Positions 53,121-62,285 of a DNA stretch of 64,000 nucleotides are shown in pieces. The stretch is from contig MU008155.1 in NCBI GenBank assembly GCA_010909165.1, forward strand, positions 1,984,001-2,048,000, given 5' to 3'. A program made the position numbers and the translations under genes. The notes under the pieces are model-generated. The model searched no databases, was not told the origin of the DNA, and worked only from the letters and a program-made list of their open reading frames with translations. The DNA comes from Anthoceros angustus (Eukaryota; Streptophyta; Anthocerotopsida; Anthocerotales; Anthocerotaceae). Numbering within the stretch: the stretch's first letter is position 1; each line of letters begins with the position of its first letter.

Positions 53121-55310
53121 TCACTCCATAACTTGTGGTTTGTCCCCAGCCGCTTTGGGACGTAGAAACTGCAGCAATCTTTTGAAAGCTTCTGCAGGCC
53201 CTTCACTTCCTATAGGCAATGACAACAGTCTTGAAGCGTGCCATTTACCATTCTTTTCTAAACATTTGCCCAGAACGTTAAGGAGCACATCGTCAGGAAC
53301 GCATCCGCCCCGGTCCATCTCCTGTAAAACCTCCAAAGCAGCTGCGAAGTTGCCTGCCTCCCCGAGACACCGGATAAGGACGGTATATGTTACCACAGTG
53401 GGATCGTGACCATTCTCCTTCATCTCTGCAAAAAGGTGCAACACTCTGTCCACTTGACCAGCACAACCGAATGTATCCAACAGAATGTTATACGTCGTTG
53501 TGGATGGGGTCACAGCTCGCTCCCTCATCTCCCGCACCAGCTGATTGACTTCATCCGTTCTGCCCAGCTTACCAAACATCGATATGAGCGTGTTGTACGT
53601 TACTACACATGGGCAACGTCCAGTTTCCTTCATGTTCTCATACATCTGCACTGCAGCATCGACTTTCCCCATCTTGCCTAGATTGGCGATGAACGTATTA
53701 TATACCACGTTGTTGGGGTAACGCCCCTTGATCGTCATCTCTTCCAGCACCTTGTACGCGTCTTCCATATTCCCAGCCTTTCCGAAACAGTTGGCCAGAA
53801 TGGCATAAGACCAGACATCGGGAGTACATCCCCTCTCTGCCATCTGCTTCCAAATGGCAGTAACCAGATGCCACTCACATGCTTTCCCAAGGACATCCAT
53901 AATGCTGTTGTACACAACAACGTTAGGGTCGCACCCTTCCGCCAGCATGTTTCTAAAAACGCCATAAGCTGCACCTACCATGTTATTCCTTCCTAAAAGA
54001 GCAATTAAAGTGCTATATGTGGCCACGTCTGGCTGATACCCCTTTTGCCGCATCTGTTCAAAGAGATCAAGTGCATCATTCACCTGTTCGAATCTGGCAA
54101 GACCATCCAGAAGAAGGTTGCAAGTCATAGTATTTGGTGTACAGCCAGAAGCCGTCATCTTCTGAAACAGCTCAAACGCTTGTTGCAGGTGCCCTGTGAC
54201 AAGAGAGCCCAGCATATAGTTCCAAGCAGACAACTTAGGCCTGCAACCATACTTCTCCATAGCAAAGAACGCTTGCAGAGCTTGCTCCACCTGATTTAGC
54301 CTCAAATGGCTCTTCACCAAGGTCATCAACGTTCCCTCCGTGACAAACCCATGCCGCTGAGACATCTCATCTACCATCTGCCAGGCTGCTGTCATATTCC
54401 CTGCATCACCCAGTATCCTCAGAGCTTCATAGTATACATCAAGACTATGCTCGTATCCTTGCTGACCCTTTGCCCACTGAAGAAACACAAGCGCTTTATC
54501 AACATCCGCCTGATGTTTCAACACATGGTAGACATGGACAGGCATCAGGCGCACTTTCAGCCTGTCCATTTCCATCTCTGCCTTCACATGATCCCACTCT
54601 GCTTGCTCCAGCAAACTGCCCAGCTTTTTTACAAGCTTTATTCCCACGACCTTCGAGTTGGAAACCAAAGACCGCCGCCAGTTGGTGCCAACCAACGCTT
54701 CCTTGCCTTCCACATTCCGCTGCCCTCCCTTGTTCTTATCCTGCTCAGGACCAAGAGTGCCCCTCCCAGACGCAAGCTCATCAGGCTTTGGCCTCGGACG
54801 GGATCCTCGCAATCGACTCTTCTTACTCGGCAAAGATCTGTTGCTCTTGACGACCTCATTTTTCCCCTTCGTTTTCACCCTAGTTCGTCTCCCGCAAGCC
54901 CTGCCCTTTTTCACCACAACCTGATTGTCAACATGTTGGAGCGCATTGGCTGCATAGCCTCGGCAATTCACAACTGCTGCAGGAGCAGGTGTAGCAAAAG
55001 TAAAGACGTTCCCACACTCGAAAGGGGACCGTCGTTGCCCTGTTTGGCGTGAAATGACATCCCACGCAACCCGATGCTCCAGCTCAAAATTGGTGGAACC
55101 CTTTTCACCACAACTCGCCCCGGCCCCCAGGCCCTGTGTAGGGGATATACGCACCTGCTCACCCAAGGAAGGCTTCCGTTCGAAGAATGAAGAGCTGGGC
55201 CTCAGCAACCCGCCTCGCCTAACAGAAGAAGGCACCTGCTTCCCGATTCTCAGAATTAGCATCACCTCACGCAAATCACGTTCCCCTCGACAGCAACCCG
55301 CATTGCTCAA
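53121..55310 (-). CDS. P-class pentatricopeptide repeat protein
   Basis: Intronless, 729 residues. Residues 1 to about 220 are basic and Ser/Arg-rich with an organelle-targeting character. From about 270 to 690 there are 11-12 consecutive 35-residue P-type repeats, with signatures such as P-D-V-A-T-Y-S-T-L-I, P-N-V-V-V-Y-N-S-I-M and P-C-V-V-T-Y-N-T-L-I. They are followed by a short tail ending P-Q-V-M-E. No E, DYW or SMR domain is present. P-class PPRs bind organellar RNA and act in stabilisation, processing or translation. The RNA target cannot be inferred by eye. The start at 55310 is the most upstream ATG of the open frame. Confidence 0.93.
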   Translation of the reverse strand: MSNAGCCRGERDLREVMLILRIGKQVPSSVRRGGLLRPSSSFFERKPSLGEQVRISPTQGLGAGASCGEKGSTNFELEHRVAWDVISRQTGQRRSPFECGNVFTFATPAPAAVVNCRGYAANALQHVDNQVVVKKGRACGRRTRVKTKGKNEVVKSNRSLPSKKSRLRGSRPRPKPDELASGRGTLGPEQDKNKGGQRNVEGKEALVGTNWRRSLVSNSKVVGIKLVKKLGSLLEQAEWDHVKAEMEMDRLKVRLMPVHVYHVLKHQADVDKALVFLQWAKGQQGYEHSLDVYYEALRILGDAGNMTAAWQMVDEMSQRHGFVTEGTLMTLVKSHLRLNQVEQALQAFFAMEKYGCRPKLSAWNYMLGSLVTGHLQQAFELFQKMTASGCTPNTMTCNLLLDGLARFEQVNDALDLFEQMRQKGYQPDVATYSTLIALLGRNNMVGAAYGVFRNMLAEGCDPNVVVYNSIMDVLGKACEWHLVTAIWKQMAERGCTPDVWSYAILANCFGKAGNMEDAYKVLEEMTIKGRYPNNVVYNTFIANLGKMGKVDAAVQMYENMKETGRCPCVVTYNTLISMFGKLGRTDEVNQLVREMRERAVTPSTTTYNILLDTFGCAGQVDRVLHLFAEMKENGHDPTVVTYTVLIRCLGEAGNFAAALEVLQEMDRGGCVPDDVLLNVLGKCLEKNGKWHASRLLSLPIGSEGPAEAFKRLLQFLRPKAAGDKPQVME

Positions 55311-55578
55311 CTACAGTGCCAAGTTCGTTTTGAAAACGTGATTCGCGACTCAATCAGGGCATCATTCCTTCTAGCCATCAGCCTACGAGCCATGGTCTAG
55401 GGCTTTGCGTGAAATGCCCTTAGGGTTTATCCCGCATGATGCAACGTGGAGCCATGGCGGAGCGGCACGATGGACCAGACCACTTGGCAGCCAGCACGCT
55501 CAGCCTTACGGAGGGGATTGTTTTAAAGCCCGCGGAGCGTTTCTTGGTCAAGGTGTGTGATCACGGACAGAGAAGAAA

Positions 55579-56241
55579 ATGGCTGAAGCAGGCTCCCATC
55601 TGGCAGGAGGTGACTTGCAAGCGCCTCTAAAGTACGCCTACACGGTGCTGTATGTCAAGGATGTGGAATTGTCGCTGAGATTTTACAGCGCCGCGTTCGG
55701 GCTCAAGACCAAGCTTTTGTTGGAAGACCGCACCTGGGCGGAGCTGGACACAGGCTCCACTTCAATCGCCTTCACTCCTTTGCAGCAGGGGGAATCCGCT
55801 CTTGCTGGTGAGCAGCGTTCCTGACATTGTTGCAAAGTTGCGAAACTTGTGCCGTACATCCCCGGCGTGTGCGGTTATGGCTGCGGTACTGCGGTTCCGT
55901 CTGCAGGAGGGGATAAGGAGCACGATGCGTCTCAGCGGCCGATGAACGTGGTGATGACCTTAATAGCCGAGAAGGATTCAGTGCACGAAGTGTTCGGCAG
56001 AGCCGTGGAAGCGGGAGCGGGTCCGGTTGCTCCCCCCGAGCCCAAGCCGTGGGGCCAAGTCATGGGTTCTGTGCGAGATCCAGATGGCATTCTCAGTCAG
56101 ATCGGAACTGAGGTAGTGTCTTCCTGCTGTTGCCTCTCGTCCGAGGCCCGAGGCTGTGTACATACATCTGCATTCTGCATCTGCCCGAGGCTGTATTCTG
56201 CTCCTGCCCGAGGCTGTATTCTGCATCTTATAAAGTCTTGA
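55579..56241 (+). CDS. VOC-superfamily (glyoxalase/dioxygenase fold) protein
   Basis: Exons 55579-55807 and 55907 onward join in phase 1. Exon 1 carries Y-T-V-L-Y-V-K-D-V-E-L-S-L-R-F-Y and F-G-L-K-T, the first VOC beta-alpha-beta unit. Exon 2 has P-M-N-V-V-M-T-L-I-A-E-K and G-S-V-R-D-P-D-G-I-L-S-Q-I-G, the second unit. The frame reads through to 56241, but a donor-like GAG|GTAGTG at 56111 suggests the true last residues may come from another exon. Length of about 145 residues fits a single-domain VOC protein. Substrate is unknown. An earlier ATG at 55436 opens a different frame. Confidence 0.75.
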
Positions 56242-56349
56242 AAAAGAAAATTCGGAACTGAGGTTAAGTCAAGGTCGATTAGGGTATACCGCATAGTGAT
56301 ATGTACAGGAAACCTTGAAAGCCGTGTTTCCGGGTACACTGCGTGTGGA

Positions 56350-56375
56350 AGAAGAAGAAGAATTTTATTGAAGTT
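56350..56375. repeat. Possible SINE-like tail remnant
   Basis: ggaagaagaagaagaattttattgaagttcac matches the GAA-repeat plus gaattttatttaagtccac end of the element at 30250-30461 over about 25 bases. Too short to prove descent. Confidence 0.35.
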
Positions 56376-56770
56376 CACTGCGTGTAGCTACGTAGGTACT
56401 GTCCTGGGGAATAAAATGCATGGTGTGTGTTTGCGACGTATGTATGTGCGTGTAGCCGCGTAGCGTACGTCCGAAGCTCACATAACAAGGCATCGAAGCT
56501 TCCAGACCTTCACTAGTTACAGTATTCCAAACCAGCCTCCAATAGGCAAGAGCCTGATGAGGCGAGCAAATGCCACATGGTGACTTTTGCTACATGTTCG
56601 ACTGCAAAGGGAAGACGAGTACGCGGCCTCGGACCGTAGTTAGGTGCTGTTGAGATGGAGCCGCCTGAGGAGCCTCTACAGCATGCTTTGCGGATCCCAC
56701 ACGGTCTCCCCTCCTTGAAAGGGTAACACTCCTGTGCTGTTCTGGGCCAGGAAAAGCCGCGTGACATCGG

Positions 56771-58157
56771 GTGCCCCGACTGATGGCAAATTGGAATCTG
56801 ATCAGTGACGAGGCCACCGTGAATGATGTCGGCTTCATGCTTTGGGCTAGTTGCGGGGTTCTGGATAGGTTGCAGAATGCAGGACCCCGCGGATATAAGA
56901 AATACTACAGGCGTCTTCGAAGGCAGCTTGGTGTTGTGCGGGATCTGCTTTTGAATGTGGAGGTTGGTGTTTGCGATTTCTCGAAACTCCTTTGCAAGCA
57001 TCCGCTGTGTGAAGTTTGAAGTTGAATTAGGCTGAGGATGCTTTGAACATGGCAGGACGCTTTGATGCGCAACAGCACCGCTCTGAGAAGCAGCCGGATC
57101 CTTGCCTCAAGGACCTTCGCTTTGGTTGAAGAGATTTCAGGGCAGCAAGAAGCAATGGCCATTTCCTGGTTCATCTCTCCCATGTTCCGGGAAAAGGTTG
57201 TTGTGAGGACGTTCACCGAAACGACTGCAGAGGCAGCCAACCTGGTGGAACATCTCTCCAACCTGATCGAGGTAAATTCGGCAAGGATTTTCGATCCCTT
57301 TCGAAACCTAGTCGATTGTATGCATGCAGTCCTTAATACTGTCCATTTGATCCGTATTTCATATGAAGGCAAGCTCCGGATCCGGCCGTTCCAGGTGGAC
57401 CGATGCTCCAGATGCCGACAGCGCTCCTTCGAGCATCAACAGGCTGGATGTGGTGACGATGTCAAGCATGGATGAGCAGATCCTCAGCGGCCAGAAAGTG
57501 TCCATCCCGATCTTCAGCTCCCGGGACTGCAGCCTTCTCTACGCAGTCCAGACTTGGCTTTCCCAACCCGCAGCCTCAGGGTACCGAGACAGTATGCTGT
57601 CCGCAAGGGTTGAATGCGCATCGAACGGGGTCTCTGGAGTTGCCAATTGCAACAACTTTTTTACCCTAACGCATGCCTGTACACCAGCCGGCCCTCATGC
57701 TCCTGGCCCACGGCCTCTTCGAGACCAACATGCTTCGGAAGAGGACGACTTGCTCACTGTCAACATTGCCTCTTCTCAGGGCTTGCTGCTCGGACAAGTA
57801 AAAAGCAACCAAACAAACGGAGGCGCAGGATGCGGAGGGTATTTTCTTCGGCGGCATGTCAGAAAGCGGACAAATGTGTTGAGGCAACGTACCGAGTACC
57901 CGAGTCAGCAATACCAGGCTGAGCTCTTGGTTATGGAATCCGCTAAAGAATCGTACAGACTCCTGGTCAGTGGGACCAAGCAGCTGGATATGGTGGTCTA
58001 CCGCTGCACTGTAGCGGAAACGTCAGAAGTGCTGGCCCTTTACATCCATAGAAGCAACCATGGCAAGTTGCATGTTCTTAGCAGGGCTAATCACCCCCGT
58101 TTGCGAGATCTCATCGTTTGCACCTTCGTTGCTCTTGGACTGACAAGCCAGCTGTGA
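56771..58157 (+). CDS. Unrecognised multi-exon gene
   Basis: Three exons are supported by splice sites with matching phase 0: up to 56962 (ends L-L-L-N-V-E|gttggt), 57056-57271 (D-A-L-M-R-N-S-T ... L-S-N-L-I-E|gtaaat), and from 57369 (A-S-S-G-S-G-R-S). They read into D-E-Q-I-L-S-G-Q-K-V-S-I-P-I-F. Beyond 57590 two frames compete: one is open to the stop at 58157, and another contains Q-P-like P-A-L-M-L-L-A-H-G-L-F-E-T-N. Predicted structure is largely helical. No family is recognised. The true 5' end is unknown. Confidence 0.45.
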
Positions 58158-58681
58158 AGCGTTTAGGCTGTATCGGAACTTGGAAGGAGGATCTTTCGTA
58201 CAGGCCCCCTATTTTGTGTTATCTTTTGGCTGCATTGAAGCTCGGAAGGGAATCATACCTCCGGGTGCAACGGGCCGTGGGGTGGACGCGATCCTTCGGT
58301 CCAACACTCCGACATAAATACATGTAGTACCGGGAATCCATCCAACAATGAGCGGTGGCAGCAAGCTTGCAAGCTTGCACAGGTGTGTGTGTGCTTGTCA
58401 TAATACTATTGTGGGCACAAATGGTTGTATGACTTACTTGGATTTCCCGATGCTGAAAAAAGTGGTTGCTGGAATTCAGGCTCTATGCCGTTGGAAGGAC
58501 ATCCACGCAGCTTTTCAACAGAAAAGCCACGAATTTCCTCCGAGGATCTAAGCAGCTCACTTCTGTCTCACCCCAGGAAACCCGCCCCCGTCCTCAGGAT
58601 ATCGGGATTGAAGACTCTCCCTCTCTGAGACGCCAAAGGTCTGCATATCAATCCACATCTTGCCCTCAGTTTTGAGTTACT

Positions 58682-59490
58682 GGTTGCTTGGAAGGGATGG
58701 GCAGTCACAGCCAAGCTGTTTCCGTTGCACGGCTCCAAGATACTGGTGGCAGACGTCGAAGAGGAGAGTGGAAGGCAGGTAGCAGATGAGATCGGCGCCC
58801 CCACAGCCGCATTCCTCAAGTGCGATGTAACGGATGAAGAGCAACTCGCTGCGGTTGTGGACGCGACGGTTCCAGGTTTGGGCGCCTGGACGTGTTGGTG
58901 GACATGGTTGGAGAAGTTCCTGGGACGCCCGGAATTCCTGTGGAGCAGGTTGAGCAGAAGGATTTTGAGAGAACGTGGGCACTCAATGTTGGGAGTCAGG
59001 TCATGGCCATCAAACATGCTGCCAGGGTCATGATCCCCTTCGCCGAGGCTCCATAATCTGCCTCTCGAGCACCGCTGGCGTCATCTCGATTCCTAATGCT
59101 GGCTTCAGTTATTCCTTGTCCAAGCTTGCTGTCAACGGGGTGGCCGAGCTCGCCGCAGGTGACGTTGACAGGTACCTGTCGTTTGTTTTTCCCTGAGATC
59201 TTGTCATGAACTTTAGATGACTCTATCCGTACGTTTGCTCCAGATACGGAATCCGGGTGAACAGCATCGCTCCAGCAGGAGTCCTAACTGATCGGTTTCT
59301 GCGGGTGGTGTCTCAAAAAGTGACGCGAAGTGTAAGCATGGAGGAGCTTAAGGAAGCCACAGCTCAGGCGACGGAGTCCAAAGGCAATCCCTTGGAAGCC
59401 ATAGATGTTGCTGAAACAGCTTTGTTTCTGGCATCGGATTAGTCCGAGTACGTGAGCGGTCAAAACTTGATACTGGACGCAGCTTTTTCC
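58682..59490 (+). pseudogene. Short-chain dehydrogenase/reductase, broken copy
   Basis: The NAD-binding start V-T-G-C-L-E-G-M-G is at about 58678. After a frame change come H-G-S-K-I-L-V-A-D-V and C-D-V-T-D-E-E-Q (58725 on). A second frame change near 58877 leads to G-R-L-D-V-L-V-D-M-V-G and A-L-N-V-G-S-Q-V-M. Catalytic serine and Y-x3-K are present as I-C-L-S-S-T-A-G and F-S-Y-S-L-S-K. An intron lies at about 59173-59245 (AG|GTACCT ... CTCCAG). The last block ends F-L-A-S-D, then an in-frame TAG at about 59440 precedes Y-V-S-G-Q-N-L-I-L-D. Two indels plus one stop in an otherwise well-kept SDR point to a recent pseudogene or consensus errors. Confidence 0.75.
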
Positions 59491-59719
59491 AACAAAAAGG
59501 AGTGGAGAGGTTTCAACGTCACCCAGTTCCTGGCCACTTCTTTAGAGAATCTATACAGGTTTTTTTTTTTAAGTATTACAATGAAGCACAAACCAGGCAA
59601 AAAACCGGATAGACAGCAGTATGCAACGCGAGAACTAAAAGGAGAAATCCGCAACGCCAGAACCAAAAAGACAGCCTACGGAAGCCCAAACGCGAAAGAC
59701 CCTAAAGCCGTGTCTACTA

Positions 59720-60068
59720 CCGTACCCCGAGGGGTGCTTCAACAGGCTAATGCCGAAATAATTATTTTTTGAAAAAATAAGGTTCAACATAAATATTTAT
59801 ATTTTTCAAATTTTCAACATTTATTAAAAATAAATTTATCGAATTTCAAAATTTATTAAAATACATAAGTATATATATATAACTAATGAATATGTATAGA
59901 CCTCCCCTAAACAGGTCCTAATTTTTCATACAAACCCTAGTTTCCTTGTTTTCGGCATCTTAAACTCATAAATTTTTATATATTCAACATTTTAAGTATA
60001 ATAATTTCCAGATTTTCAACTTTTACTAATTTTAATTAATTAATGCCGAATCACCCCTCGGGGTACGG
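59720..60068. mobile_element. TA-flanked MITE, copy 2
   Basis: 349 bp with inverted ends ccgtaccccgaggggtg...ttc / gaa..cacccctcggggtacgg (one mismatch over about 20 bp) and TA on each side (59718-59719, 60069-60070). The interior is AT-rich, includes gccgaaataattattttttgaaaaa and tatgtatagacctcccctaaa, and is shared with the copy at 30086-30678. Non-coding. Confidence 0.85.
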
Positions 60069-61172
60069 TACCTACTTCTGGCCCTTGACCCAAAATCGCC
60101 ACCCCATTTTCTCCAGTGTAAATACGTTTTTCTTTTTCCCTGATTAATTTTCTGATGCTTTATAGAATTAGTAAAAACTAATCCCGCGTTGGCTGTATCC
60201 TCGATTCTCCATGATAAATCTTGAATGCTTCAGCTTGAGGGCTACACAACAAGCCATCTAGCTTCGCACTGTGGTTATTAGTCATCAAGGCTCAAAATTA
60301 GAGCCCCGACCCAACATTGGAAAGCCCTTGCGATGTGCTACCACTCATCCAAAATCCATGAACACCCACAAACACACGAGATAGAATTTCAATTTCACAA
60401 CAAAATCAACTTCGCGGACCACAAGCGAGGCAGAAGGCCCCTGCCACTAGGAACTACGATTACAAAATTGGGCAACCACTTGCCCACACGTGTGATAGTC
60501 AAAATGTGTCCCTAGCTACCACACACCACCTACTCATCATTGTAGGTGAGGACCCCACAACATCCGCAACCCTGAACGACTGTCTATTGCTATTTCCCGG
60601 TCGTCTTGGCCATGACCTGCCCAAGGGTTTCACCGTGGATCGGCAATCACTCTTTGCTCATCGAGTATTCCCTCTTAGTGCACGAGCAGGTGCCAATTGT
60701 GAAATCGGAATTGTGCCAGCTACATTAATCGACAGTGGAGCAGTCAAAGTGGTAATAGGAAATGTCAGAATTGCCACTGTGCTATGACGAGCAACCCGAA
60801 ATTCCTGCGATGAGAACTCAAGAAATTAGTATAGGCCGTTACTGTGTACGGCAAAGCCTCTAACAAATTGCATCCGTTGGATCCTTCAACTGGGAGGGAA
60901 GTTTATACTCTAACCCCACAACGACGAACAGTTCTAGGAAAAAAAACCAATATCAATTTAAAAGTTGTTTGAGCTTGTAATTAATTTATTTTGATTACGG
61001 AAAAATAAGAGAGGGGATCTGCTTGATGACACTCTCATTGACGGGATAGCGCACTCAAGCCACAGCATGATTAGGGCACAATTTGTTACTTGGAATATTT
61101 TAAGTGCATGTATATACCGAAGGGGTATGCCTCCTCCTTTCGCACCCCTTGCCTCTTTGCCCACACAAGATT
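60069..61172. other. No gene recognised
   Basis: Short frames at 60333-60515 and 60506-60787 have no clear homology. The latter contains L-I-D-S-G-A-V-K-V-V-I, faintly like a retroviral-type protease active site, but not enough to call. Probably retrotransposon-derived spacer. Confidence 0.4.
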
Positions 61173-62280
61173 TCTTCGCCACATATGACCAGGTACCTAC
61201 TGACACTTTTTTTGTTACTTGGGGATGACTCTGGACTTAGGGTTTTTGGAAGAGGTTCAGTTCCCCTTACTATGAAAGATCAGAGTGAAGTAACTCTGTT
61301 GAATGTCTTGCATGTACCTACCATGGTCAAGAATCTGATCTCGGTTAGCTGGTTGATGAAGATGAGGATCTTCACCTTAACCTTTGACCATGCTTGCTGC
61401 ACACTCACTCGAGTTGGCAGTCAGGGTACCGCATGCAAAGGATATCCACTTCGGGACATTTACAAGCTAGAAGCCCATGCTTCTAACCACTTTTCTGGTG
61501 ATCATGAGACTGCACTTGCAACACAAATCACTGGACAGGATTACGGGAAGTGCCAAAGAGGCTTATAAGTGGCACCTTTGACTTGGACACCTGCAATGCT
61601 CGACTTCAGCAAGGTGCAAATTCTGATCTCTACCTTGAGAAGATTGGATGTTTCCCTTATCCACCCTTCTGCGAGACCTGCGTGCTCGCGACCAAGAGAC
61701 AAGACATGTTCCCTGATCATCAACAAGATACAAACAACTCTATTCTCAAGTTGGTTCACTCCAGCATATGTGGACCAATGAGTTCACCATCCTATGGCGA
61801 TGCCCGATACTTTCTAACTTTCACTAATGATTTCTATCGGATGTGCTTTACCTATCCTCTAGAATTGAAGAGATAAACTTTGGAAACACTCAAGATATGG
61901 CTCACCATGGTTGAGACAGTCTAGAAACCTCCTGCAAGCTCCGTTGCCTGTGCTCCGACAATGGAGGGAAATTTGTCAACCATCTCTTTGACGATCCCTG
62001 CAAGGACAAGGGTATAACCCGTCAATTCTCTGTGGCTTGCACTACATAGTAAAATGGCATCACTGAACAACTCAACCAAACTCTTAAGTGCATGGCCAGG
62101 GCCATGGTAGTAGGGCTTGCAAGCCTTAACATCAGCCTTCAGCTTCATATTTGCAGCCAAGAGGAAGAAGTTTGAAGATAGATATGTCCGAGAAACGGAT
62201 TTTTCTGGGCTATGATGAAAGCATTCCAGTCAATGTAGCCTTGACACATTCACGCAGTGTTATCTATTTAGAAGAACTCT
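61173..62280 (+). mobile_element. Ty1/copia pol remnant (GAG-pre-integrase and integrase)
   Basis: About 61220-61510 encodes the zone before integrase: V-T-L-L-N-V-L-H-V-P-T-M-V-K-N-L-I-S-V then G-Y-P-L-R-D-I-Y-K-L. In another frame 61570-61875 follows with a C-E-T-C pair and Y-G-D-A-R-Y-F-L-T-F-T-N-D-F, the start of the integrase catalytic core. Stops and frame shifts follow to about 62280. No LTR or reverse transcriptase is seen. The remnant is cut at its 3' side by the Harbinger element. Confidence 0.85.
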
Positions 62281-62285
62281 TCTAA

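Noticed and set aside
60506-60787. Retroviral-type protease (L-I-D-S-G-A)
   Set aside because: Only a five- to six-residue resemblance. No neighbouring Gag or RT in frame, and the flanks do not match copia.
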